A stretch of DNA of 64,000 nucleotides from Candidatus Saccharimonadales bacterium. GTDB lineage: Bacteria > Patescibacteriota > Saccharimonadia > Saccharimonadales > Saccharimonadaceae. The translations under genes were made by a program, and so were the position numbers. The stretch is from positions 62,001-126,000 of the forward strand of contig DASSDB010000004.1 in assembly GCA_035697325.1 (NCBI GenBank), written 5' to 3'. The notes beneath the pieces are model-generated. The model worked only from the letters and a program-made list of their open reading frames with translations, was not told where the DNA came from and searched no databases. Numbering within the stretch: position 1 is the first letter of the stretch; each line of letters opens with the position of its first letter. Positions 49,457-57,130 of this stretch are shown in pieces.

Positions 49457-49951
49457 ATGGCTACTTTTTCTTTTGATATTGTCTCAGACTACGACAAGGC
49501 AGAAATGAACAACGTATTTAGCGGGGTCGAACGTGAAATCGGTACTCGATACGACTTTAAAAGCACACCGGCTAGTATCGAATGGTTGAACGATAAAACC
49601 GGCTTTAAAATCATCGGCGCAAACCAATGGCAATGTGATGCGATTCTTGATATTGTGCGCAAAAAGCTCGCCAGCCGCAACCAAACCTCAAAGGTACTTG
49701 ATACCAGTAAGACTCCTAGTGAAAGCAACTTGAAAATGACCTGGGAAATTCCTTTCAAGCAGGGGTTATCGCAAGACAACGCAAAGAGTATTTCAAAACT
49801 AATTCGCGAAAAGGCCCCCAAAGCAAAATCACAAATTCAAGGTGATGCAGTACGCGTGACGAGCGGAAGCAAAGATGAATTGCAAGCAGTCATCCGGCTT
49901 CTTCAAGAAGAAGATTTCGACTTCCCGTTGCAGTTTATTAATTACCGCTAA
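49457..49951 (+). CDS. YajQ family nucleotide-binding protein
   Basis: 164 residues from the ATG at 49457. The ferredoxin-like repeats FSFDIVSDYDKAEMNNVFSG and YDFKSTPASIEWLNDKTGFK are characteristic. YajQ binds tRNA and, in some bacteria, cyclic di-GMP. The ATG 30 nt upstream lies across the divergent promoter and reads MRAYI only because that spot is palindromic; it is not the start. Confidence 0.92.
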   Translation: MATFSFDIVSDYDKAEMNNVFSGVEREIGTRYDFKSTPASIEWLNDKTGFKIIGANQWQCDAILDIVRKKLASRNQTSKVLDTSKTPSESNLKMTWEIPFKQGLSQDNAKSISKLIREKAPKAKSQIQGDAVRVTSGSKDELQAVIRLLQEEDFDFPLQFINYR

Positions 49952-49969
49952 ATTGTTACAATAAGCGAC

Positions 49970-50893
49970 ATGGCTAAGAATTCATCACTTGTGAAGGTAG
50001 ATCACTTCCGGATGTCATTCGGAAAATCAACTGTCATTGACGATCTCTCGTTTACTGTTGAACGTGGTGAAACGTTCGGCTTCCTCGGAAGCAACGGCTC
50101 GGGAAAGACTACCACGATTCGAGCGCTTCTCGGTATTTATCAGCCGACGAGTGGAGCACTTACTATCAACGGCAAGCCTTACCGCGTCGACGGAAGTATA
50201 CGACTGGGGTATTTACCTGAAGAGCGTGGACTGTATAAAAAAGAAAAAGTACTCGATACCATGGTGTATTTCGGCATGCTAAAGGGTCTGGATGCACACG
50301 ATGCACACGATTGGTCACTCGATTTTCTCGAACGAGTAGGGCTTAAAGATAAAGCTCGCGAACGACTCGATAAGCTTTCCGGTGGTCAGCAGCAAAAAGT
50401 ACAACTTGGGATCACTATCATGAATGACCCCGACCTTCTCATCCTCGATGAGCCGACCAAGGGGTTTGACCCCGTCAATCGCCGCTTACTGATGGACATC
50501 ATCGAAGAGCACCAGCAAAAGGGTGCGACGGTGATTTTTGTTACCCATCAAATGGAAGAGGTTGAGCGACTATGTGACCGAGTCGTTCTTTTGAAAAACG
50601 GCAAAGCACGACTTTATGGCACGATCGATGAAGTAAAAGAGCAGTTTGGCGGTACAGAACTCGAGATCGTTTCCGAGCACGATATTCCGGAAAATACGAA
50701 ACTCTACACAATCAAGCGGCGAGAGGGAAGTCTTGCTATTCTAGAGCCGAAAGCAGATACATTTACCATTCAGCGATCGCTCGTTTCAAGCGGAGTTGCC
50801 TACAGCCGATTCGAGCTAAAGCGCCCATCACTCGACGATATCTTCGTCCAGATATACGGCGACCAGAATGATGAGGAGGTAAGACATGCATAA
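49970..50893 (+). CDS. ABC exporter ATP-binding protein (NatA-like)
   Basis: 307 residues. Walker A FLGSNGSGKTTTIRALLG, the ATT-family marker GYLPEERGLYKKEKVLDTM, signature LSGGQQQKVQLGITI, Walker B LLILDEPTKGFD and switch FVTHQMEEVERL. The long C-terminal part (about 225-305) is typical of NatA/YhaQ exporters. TGT-TACAAT (49954-49962) ends 7 nt before the ATG with no ribosome-binding site. It overlaps the permease gene by 8 nt. Such systems export sodium or small toxic molecules. Confidence 0.92.
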   Translation: MAKNSSLVKVDHFRMSFGKSTVIDDLSFTVERGETFGFLGSNGSGKTTTIRALLGIYQPTSGALTINGKPYRVDGSIRLGYLPEERGLYKKEKVLDTMVYFGMLKGLDAHDAHDWSLDFLERVGLKDKARERLDKLSGGQQQKVQLGITIMNDPDLLILDEPTKGFDPVNRRLLMDIIEEHQQKGATVIFVTHQMEEVERLCDRVVLLKNGKARLYGTIDEVKEQFGGTELEIVSEHDIPENTKLYTIKRREGSLAILEPKADTFTIQRSLVSSGVAYSRFELKRPSLDDIFVQIYGDQNDEEVRHA

Positions 50894-52094
50894 TCTTAGC
50901 ACTGTTGTTAAGTTTGAGGTTATCCGTACGCTCAAAAAGAAGAGCTTCTGGCTGGCGGCTTTAGCCCTGCCCGTCATTGCGGGTGTTATTGGCGTTATCA
51001 TCTACTTTTCCAATAAAACCACGAACGACGTAGGACAGCAACTAAGTAGTGAGCGTTATTCTCTTGGGGTGACGGACGATTCAAAACTCCTCTCCGCAGA
51101 TATTCTCCGGTCGGTAAACGCGCAAATTATCACATCGCCGTCAGAGGGACAACAAGCCGTAAAAGAGGGGAGGCTCGACGCTTATTTCCACTATCCAGCA
51201 GATATGAAAAACCAGCCCGTCGAAGTATACGGCAAAGAGGTCGGATTATTTAAGAATAATCGCTATGAAGGCCTCGCGCAGCAACTCCTTAACCAATCGG
51301 TCATGCTTACCACATCCCCAAATATCCAAGCGGTGATCCAAAATAGCGTCAACTACACGTCGGTTACCTACAAAGATGGACAAGTAGACAAAGGATTTTT
51401 GAAATTAATCGCTCCCGGCATCTTCCTCGTGCTCTTTTATTTCATGCTTGTCACCTTTGGTGGTCAAATGCTTACGAGTATTATTGAGGAGAAAGAAAAC
51501 CGAGTTATTGAAATGATTCTTACTACTATACGACCAACTACGCTCTTAGTAGGCAAGCTATTTTCGCTCGTTATTCTTGCATTCATTCAGCTTATCGTTA
51601 TTTTGGTTCCAATTATTACGGGCTACTTCGCGCTCAAGAATCAGTTGTCTCTTCCTAATTTTGACTTGGCGAGCATTCCACTGGATCCACTTTCCATTAC
51701 GCTGGGAGCAACTATATTTATCATGAGTTTCCTGATGTATACCGGTATTCTCATGACAATAGGAGCTGCGATGCCCACCGCCAAAGAAGCTAATAGTTTC
51801 TTTGGGGCTGCGATGGCATTTACGTTTGGCCCGCTTTATGCAGTCGCGCTATTCATATCCTCGCCCGAGTCACCACTCGTCCAAGTACTTAGCTACTTTC
51901 CACTAACATCACCTATTCCACTTCTTTTAAGGAACGCTATAGGCAACCTTACGCTTCAAGAGGCGCTCGTCGGAATCACCTTACTTGCGCTCACTACAGC
52001 ATTTGCGATTCGTATAGGCGTGCGCATATTTAAATATGGCGCACTAGAGTACAGCCGCCGTCTCAGTGCAAAAGAGATATTCGGAAAGCGTTAA
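50886..52094 (+). CDS. ABC exporter permease (NatB/ABC-2 type)
   Basis: 402 residues. One N-terminal helix (about 18-38), an external domain of about 130 residues, then five helices (about 175-390). The membrane-side marker IIEEKENRVIEMILTTIRPT is typical of the NatB/YhaP class. GATGAGG before the ATG. It pairs with the ATPase upstream. Confidence 0.9.
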   Translation: MHNLSTVVKFEVIRTLKKKSFWLAALALPVIAGVIGVIIYFSNKTTNDVGQQLSSERYSLGVTDDSKLLSADILRSVNAQIITSPSEGQQAVKEGRLDAYFHYPADMKNQPVEVYGKEVGLFKNNRYEGLAQQLLNQSVMLTTSPNIQAVIQNSVNYTSVTYKDGQVDKGFLKLIAPGIFLVLFYFMLVTFGGQMLTSIIEEKENRVIEMILTTIRPTTLLVGKLFSLVILAFIQLIVILVPIITGYFALKNQLSLPNFDLASIPLDPLSITLGATIFIMSFLMYTGILMTIGAAMPTAKEANSFFGAAMAFTFGPLYAVALFISSPESPLVQVLSYFPLTSPIPLLLRNAIGNLTLQEALVGITLLALTTAFAIRIGVRIFKYGALEYSRRLSAKEIFGKR

Positions 52095-52103
52095 ACGCGA
52101 CGT

Positions 52104-52244
52104 TTAGTACATTACAATAACAGTAATCAACACGAGGCTGACCACCGCCACACAGGCAACAGCTAAGGCTACCTTATTTGGCTCAAAATCAACTTTTGTA
52201 CTCTGTTTCTTGTTGGTTTTCTTAGGGGGAGTTTGGTTTTTCAT
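52104..52244 (-). CDS. Small membrane protein, 46 residues
   Basis: ATG at 52244; basic, Lys/Gln/Thr-rich first half (MKNQTPPKKTNKKQSTKVDF) and one membrane helix (KVALAVACVAVVSLVLITVI) ending MY. It lies in the gap between the ABC permease and the HxlR gene on the opposite strand. Basic tail plus single helix is a convincing small-protein pattern; no Shine-Dalgarno or clear -10 is visible. Function unknown. Confidence 0.4.
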   Translation of the reverse strand: MKNQTPPKKTNKKQSTKVDFEPNKVALAVACVAVVSLVLITVIVMY

Positions 52245-52347
52245 ACTATCATTAGTTTACGCCTCAGCCCAACCAAGTGCAATACTTACCATAAACAGTA
52301 TCACATCATGACTTTACGAATATTGCTACACAATGTATAGTAAAATC

Positions 52348-52665
52348 ATGCAGACAGCAGTGGATATCGGATGCGTAAGAGCCGCAACGGCAATCTTAGG
52401 CGACAAATGGACGCCGCTTTTGTTACGGTATTTTGTCAATGAAGAAGAAGTCCGTTTTTGCCAACTTCAAGATCTTGTAGGAGGTATTAATCCTCGTACT
52501 CTATCGGCGCGACTTGCCTACCTTGAAGAGGAGGATATCATTACAAAAATAACCAAAGATGACGCCGGCTTTTGCACCTATCGCCTCACCAAAAAAGGTA
52601 CGGATCTCCTGCCAATCTTGCAGGATATGCATGCCTGGAGTCAAAAGTACGGCCTTACGGTTTAA
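52348..52665 (+). CDS. HxlR-family transcriptional regulator
   Basis: 105 residues from the ATG at 52348. The HxlR winged helix is clear: AVDIGCVRAATAILGDKWTP, RFCQLQDLVGGINPRTLSAR and YRLTKKGTDLLPIL. One Cys near residue 10, the position used for redox or electrophile sensing in some members. TATAGT (52336-52341) ends 6 nt before this ATG; the ATG at 52333 lies in the promoter. It stands ahead of a two-component/ABC operon. Compare the dead relative at 2016. Confidence 0.9.
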   Translation: MQTAVDIGCVRAATAILGDKWTPLLLRYFVNEEEVRFCQLQDLVGGINPRTLSARLAYLEEEDIITKITKDDAGFCTYRLTKKGTDLLPILQDMHAWSQKYGLTV

Positions 52666-52700
52666 GATTACTTTAAGGACTCTTGAGTATAGTTATATAT

Positions 52701-53375
52701 ATGCGGATTCTTATTATTGAAGATGAACACAAGATTGCACGCGCTCTCAAAAAGGCTCTGGAACAAGAGAGCTATGCGGTTGATGTCGCCTATAACGGTG
52801 ACGACGGCTACGCAATGGCCACGACAGAACCATACGACGGAATGATTATCGATCGAATGCTGCCCGGAGAATACGACGGCATTGGAATCTTAAAGGCAAT
52901 GCGTGCGCTTCGTATTCATACACCTGTACTCTTTTTGACCGCATTAGACAGCATCAGTCAGCGGGCAGAAGGGCTTGATAGCGGGGCAGACGATTATTTG
53001 GTAAAACCGTTCGCACTTGAAGAATTACTGGCACGTATCCGCGCGTTGCTTCGCCGCCCAGCCGAACAAACTCCGACTATTCTCACTGCGGGTGATCTTT
53101 CTCTTAATACTGTCACCTACGAAGTTACTCGTGCCGGTAAGCCGATTCTGCTCACTAGCAAAGAATTCGCATTGCTCGAGTATTTTCTTCGTAACCAAAA
53201 TCGTCCGCTTTCAAAAGAAATGATCATTTCCCATGTTTGGAATTATGATGCCGATATTTTACCAAATACCGTTGAAGTCTACGTCAAGTATCTTCGCGCC
53301 AAGGTTGATGACGCGTTTGACACCCGGCTTATTCATACCATGCGCGGTTTCGGTTATAAGCTTCAGGCGGCCTAA
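52701..53375 (+). CDS. OmpR/PhoB-family response regulator (second module)
   Basis: 224 residues, the same length as the regulator at 3148. ILIIEDEHKIARALKKAL holds the acidic pocket; acceptor Asp in GMIIDRMLPGEYDG; LFLTALD; Lys in YLVKPFALEEL; winged helix ending HTMRGFGYKLQA. TATAGT (52688-52693) lies 7 nt before the ATG, without a Shine-Dalgarno. The kinase starts at the overlapping TAATG. Confidence 0.93.
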   Translation: MRILIIEDEHKIARALKKALEQESYAVDVAYNGDDGYAMATTEPYDGMIIDRMLPGEYDGIGILKAMRALRIHTPVLFLTALDSISQRAEGLDSGADDYLVKPFALEELLARIRALLRRPAEQTPTILTAGDLSLNTVTYEVTRAGKPILLTSKEFALLEYFLRNQNRPLSKEMIISHVWNYDADILPNTVEVYVKYLRAKVDDAFDTRLIHTMRGFGYKLQAA

Positions 53376-54379
53376 TGTTCCGATCCGCTACTTTTAAACT
53401 AACAAGTTGGTATTTGGCCATACTTATTGCAGTCTGCCTGTTGTTTAGCGCTATTATTTACACCAGTGCTTCAAGGGAAGTTGTGGCTCGTATCGATGAC
53501 TGGCAGGCAACGCCGCTTTATAGGATTAACGAACCCCGGTTTCTTGCGCTGCGTGAGCAGCAACAGCATCAGGCTGAAGCAAACCTCATTGCTTCACTCG
53601 CTATAGCCAATATTGCCATCTGGACAATAGGTGGCATTGGTAGCTATTATTTGGCCAGACGAACACTACACCCTATTGAAGAAGCGCACGAAGCCCAGTC
53701 CCGCTTTACTAGTGACGCCAGCCACGAACTTCGCACACCGCTTGCCAGCATGAAAACAGAGATAGAGGTTGCCCTGCGCGATCCGAGTATTAGCAAACAA
53801 GAAATGCGGGAGCTTCTCTCAAGTAATCTTGAAGAAGTCGATAAGTTATCGCGGCTTTCACATATGCTTCTTCAGCTCTCAAGGCTTGATCACGGGAATA
53901 TCATCCTTGAAAAGGTAGCCTTGCTCGACGTCGCGAAAGGAGTGATCGGTCAGCTTGATAAAGAAGGGAGACGAATCGAATTGACAGGTCATCCTTCACA
54001 CAAAGTACTTGCTAACCGCTCCAGTGTCGAAGAACTCATGACAATCCTTCTTGATAATGCGCTCAAATATAGCCCGGAAAATTCTAAAGTACGCATGAAT
54101 TTGTTAACCAAAAAACAGCTGACGGGTTTTGAGATCATCAACCAAGGCGAAGGAATTCCAGCCGAGGCACTTCCTCATATTTTTGATAGGTTTTACCGCA
54201 TTGACAGTTCACGCTCTAATGGCAGCAAAAAAGGCTATGGGCTAGGGCTTTCGCTTGCAAAAAAGATTGTCGAATTGAGCGGAGGTGAGCTAACCGTCAG
54301 TAGCGCACCACAGCACGATACGACATTTACTGTTTTTATGCAAAATCTCAGCAAAAGTAAAGCAAAAGATCAGTCTTAG
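53375..54379 (+). CDS. Sensor histidine kinase (second module)
   Basis: 334 residues. Two helices (about 9-27 and 70-90) around an external loop of about 40 residues; H117 in DASHELRTPL; ATPase motifs LLDNALKYSPE, GEGIPA, GYGLGLSLAKK. Architecture and length match the kinase at 3822, including the absence of a clear HAMP domain. The ABC permease follows after 40 nt. Confidence 0.92.
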   Translation: MFRSATFKLTSWYLAILIAVCLLFSAIIYTSASREVVARIDDWQATPLYRINEPRFLALREQQQHQAEANLIASLAIANIAIWTIGGIGSYYLARRTLHPIEEAHEAQSRFTSDASHELRTPLASMKTEIEVALRDPSISKQEMRELLSSNLEEVDKLSRLSHMLLQLSRLDHGNIILEKVALLDVAKGVIGQLDKEGRRIELTGHPSHKVLANRSSVEELMTILLDNALKYSPENSKVRMNLLTKKQLTGFEIINQGEGIPAEALPHIFDRFYRIDSSRSNGSKKGYGLGLSLAKKIVELSGGELTVSSAPQHDTTFTVFMQNLSKSKAKDQS

Positions 54380-54419
54380 CCTGTATATTCCTGGTGTAAA
54401 CCATGAATAAGGAGACACC

Positions 54420-55760
54420 ATGAATGTCATAACCCGAGGAATTAGAGGCGCCTTTAGGAGCCCTCTCCGGTCAGGAGCTATCCTATTGATGCTCGCCATT
54501 AGTATCGGGCTCGTCCTCGCCATGCTCGTAGCGCGCTCAAGCGTTGAAGCAAAAATAACAGAAGTCAAAGCTTCTACCGCAACACAAATTACCATCAACC
54601 CGGCAGGTATCAGCGGCGGTACCGGAGGAGGTGATGCGCTCACATCAGAACAAGTAAAAATCGTTGCCGAGACACCGCATATAGTCAAGACGTCCTCCAC
54701 GCTGACTGACCAGCTTGGCGACGACGACACAAATCTTACCCCGTCGCTTGAACTTGGCAACTTAGGTAAACGGCAGATGCGCTTCGAGGGTCGTGCGGGC
54801 GGAGAAGGGAGTACAATGCTCCAGAGCTCCGACGGTAAGATGCCGACGCCAAAAACAAATGTGACAGGAACGACCGATCCTACAAAAGCTATCGAAAACA
54901 GTACGCTCGCAAACGGCTCTATGATCGACGGTTCCAGCAGTGATCTCGTTGCACTTATTGGTAAAAGCCTGGCTGAAAAAAATAATCTTGCGGTCGGCGG
55001 CACCTTTACTGCCTATGGCAAAACTATCACCGTAAAAGGCATCTATTCGACTAACAATAAGTTCATTGATAGTGGAATTGTAATGCCACTTACGACCTTG
55101 CAAACACTCACGAACCAACCCGGAGCAGTAAGCACTATCAATGCGACTGTCGATAGTAGCGACAATGTGAGCGGTGTTGTAGCAGCACTCAAAAATGCAC
55201 TTCAAGACAAAGCAGATATCGTAAGTCAGGAAGAGCAGGCCGCAAATAGTTTGAAACCTCTCGAAAGTATTTCGGGCTTGGCACTTGCCGGCGCCATCGG
55301 CGCAAGTATTGCCGGAGCTGCGATAATCTTGCTTTCTATGATAATGGTCGTTCGCGAACGTCGTCGTGAGATCGGTGTCATCAAAGCTATAGGTGGCAAA
55401 AACAGTAAAGTCATGTTGCAGTTCATTACAGAGGCGCTGACACTTACCATTATCGGCGGCGTCATCGGTATTGCTCTTGGGATCACCGTAAGCGGACCAA
55501 TGACGCAATCTCTCGTTGAAAATTCACAATCACAACAACATGCTGGACCTAGCGGCGGCGGGCGCACCTTCATAAAAGACGATCTCGGCATGGCAGCAGC
55601 GCTACTAGGAAACAATGCAAAAGCAATCACCGCAAACTTAACTCCTCAAACCATCGCAACAAGCATAGGACTGACACTTCTTATTGCTATCGTGGGCAGC
55701 GCCGTTCCAGCTTGGGCAATCTCGCGCGTGCGCCCGGCTGAAGTATTGAGGACAGAATAG
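54420..55760 (+). CDS. MacB/FtsX-type ABC permease (second module)
   Basis: 446 residues: N-terminal helix (about 18-38), extracellular domain rich in Thr, Gly and Asp (about 40-280), three C-terminal helices with VVRERRREIGVIKAIGGKNS after the first and ISRVRPAEVLRTE at the end. AAGGAG upstream of the ATG. The same order and length as the permease at 4831, but the external domains differ strongly by eye, so the two systems probably see different ligands. Confidence 0.92.
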   Translation: MNVITRGIRGAFRSPLRSGAILLMLAISIGLVLAMLVARSSVEAKITEVKASTATQITINPAGISGGTGGGDALTSEQVKIVAETPHIVKTSSTLTDQLGDDDTNLTPSLELGNLGKRQMRFEGRAGGEGSTMLQSSDGKMPTPKTNVTGTTDPTKAIENSTLANGSMIDGSSSDLVALIGKSLAEKNNLAVGGTFTAYGKTITVKGIYSTNNKFIDSGIVMPLTTLQTLTNQPGAVSTINATVDSSDNVSGVVAALKNALQDKADIVSQEEQAANSLKPLESISGLALAGAIGASIAGAAIILLSMIMVVRERRREIGVIKAIGGKNSKVMLQFITEALTLTIIGGVIGIALGITVSGPMTQSLVENSQSQQHAGPSGGGRTFIKDDLGMAAALLGNNAKAITANLTPQTIATSIGLTLLIAIVGSAVPAWAISRVRPAEVLRTE

Positions 55761-55769
55761 GAGAGTACA

Positions 55770-56450
55770 ATGTTAGCAGTAAAAAATCTTACAAAGACAT
55801 TTCAAGCCGGCCATGGCGAAGTCCGTGCGCTCCAGGACGTTACCTTCAAGGTTGAGACAGGCGAGTTCGCTTCTATCATCGGCAAGAGTGGAAGTGGTAA
55901 ATCGACGCTCTTAAGCCTCTTGGGTGCGCTCGATACACCGACGGACGGTGAGATTCATGTTGATGATACCGACATCGCGAAATTATCACAAAAGAAACAG
56001 ACGGATTATCGCGCACGAAAGATCGGCTTCGTTTTTCAGCACTACAATCTCATTCCAAATCTTTCGGCGCTAGAAAACGTTATGCTCGCGCTAGAGTTTG
56101 GCGGCGTAACGCCCATGCATGTGCGCCGAGAGCGTGCCTCGGAATTGCTGAACGAGGTTGGCATTACCGACGATCAGCAACTGCGTAAGCCTGCCAAGTT
56201 GAGTGGTGGTCAGCAGCAGCGAGTTTCGATCGCACGGGCACTCGCCAACAAACCGGCGATCATTCTTGCTGACGAGCCAACGGGTAATCTAGATACTGAA
56301 ACAGGCAAGAAGATCTTTGATTTGCTTCATACTTTGTCTCGAAGCGAAAATACGACCATCATCGCCGTGACACACGATCTAGAAATTGCCGGCAAAACAG
56401 ACCACACATTCACATTAAAAGATGGTAAGTTGAGTATAAAAGCAAAGTAA
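55770..56450 (+). CDS. ABC transporter ATP-binding protein (second module)
   Basis: 226 residues. Walker [22 protein letters not shown]-loop [20 protein letters not shown], signature [15 protein letters not shown], Walker [13 protein letters not shown], switch VTHD. Very similar to the ATPase at 6203. AGGAG precedes the ATG, 9 nt after the permease stop. Confidence 0.94.
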   Translation: MLAVKNLTKTFQAGHGEVRALQDVTFKVETGEFASIIGKSGSGKSTLLSLLGALDTPTDGEIHVDDTDIAKLSQKKQTDYRARKIGFVFQHYNLIPNLSALENVMLALEFGGVTPMHVRRERASELLNEVGITDDQQLRKPAKLSGGQQQRVSIARALANKPAIILADEPTGNLDTETGKKIFDLLHTLSRSENTTIIAVTHDLEIAGKTDHTFTLKDGKLSIKAK

Positions 56451-56572
56451 CGTAGTAGCTTATACAATACCGCGCACTTTTTCAGAATTAATTCAGTTTT
56501 CTATTTCATAATCTGTAAACGTAGGAGGGGAACATATAAAATTCCGACTACAAAAAGAAAAGGAGGACTAAA

Positions 56573-57040
56573 ATGAGCTCTCAAACAACTGTTTATTTAA
56601 GCAAAAGAGGCATGAAGGAACTGAAAAAGGAGGTCTCCCGGCTTGAACGCGACCGCCAAGAGGCAATCGTAACACTTCGCGAACTCGAACGCATCGATAA
56701 TCACGAGGAGCGTTTAAAACGAAGTGAACGTCTTGCCCAGCTTGAAATTTTGGAAAGCGAATTATCAGACAAAAAACGGACACTGGAGAGTGCTAAGCAG
56801 CTTCCGCGCAAGCGAGATGCCCTGAAAGTCGCCATCGGGAGCGTCGTCGACCTTCTCGACACGAACGGCCGGATTATCCGCTATACGATCGTTGAAAGTA
56901 TCGAGGCCAACCCAAGCGATGGACGCATCTCTACCAAAAGCCCGCTCGGAAGAAGCCTACTTGGTAAACAGATGCAGGAGTTCGTTGAATGGTCGGTCGG
57001 TCCACGCACCAACCGTCTTCAGCTCATCGCCATAACGTAA
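56573..57040 (+). CDS. GreA/GreB-like transcript cleavage factor, divergent
   Basis: 155 residues, the length of GreA. An N-terminal coiled coil (about 12-75; KRGMKELKKEVSRLERDRQE) and a C-terminal FKBP-like domain (VDLLDTNGRIIRYTIVESIE, RISTKSPLGRSLLGKQMQEF). At the coiled-coil tip, where GreA has GDLxEN, this protein has ERIDNHEERL, so an acidic pair may remain but the motif is changed; it could be an inhibitor or a Gfh-like factor. AAGGAGG upstream of the ATG and a long AT-rich leader. Confidence 0.82.
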   Translation: MSSQTTVYLSKRGMKELKKEVSRLERDRQEAIVTLRELERIDNHEERLKRSERLAQLEILESELSDKKRTLESAKQLPRKRDALKVAIGSVVDLLDTNGRIIRYTIVESIEANPSDGRISTKSPLGRSLLGKQMQEFVEWSVGPRTNRLQLIAIT

Positions 57041-57061
57041 AAAGACCCACCTCACACACGT

Positions 57062-57090
57062 AATACCAGAGCAGCCAAAGCTCTGGTATT
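57062..57090 (+). terminator. 11-bp hairpin after the greA-like gene
   Basis: AATACCAGAGC (57062-57072) pairs exactly with GCTCTGGTATT (57080-57090). Confidence 0.75.
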
Positions 57091-57130
57091 TACGTTTAGC
57101 GTACTTTTGCATCTGTTATAATTAATGCTA

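Noticed and set aside
57125-57130. P-type ATPase start at 57125
   Set aside because: This ATG is 2 nt from a perfect extended -10 and would lie upstream of the transcript start; the ATG at 57131 fits.
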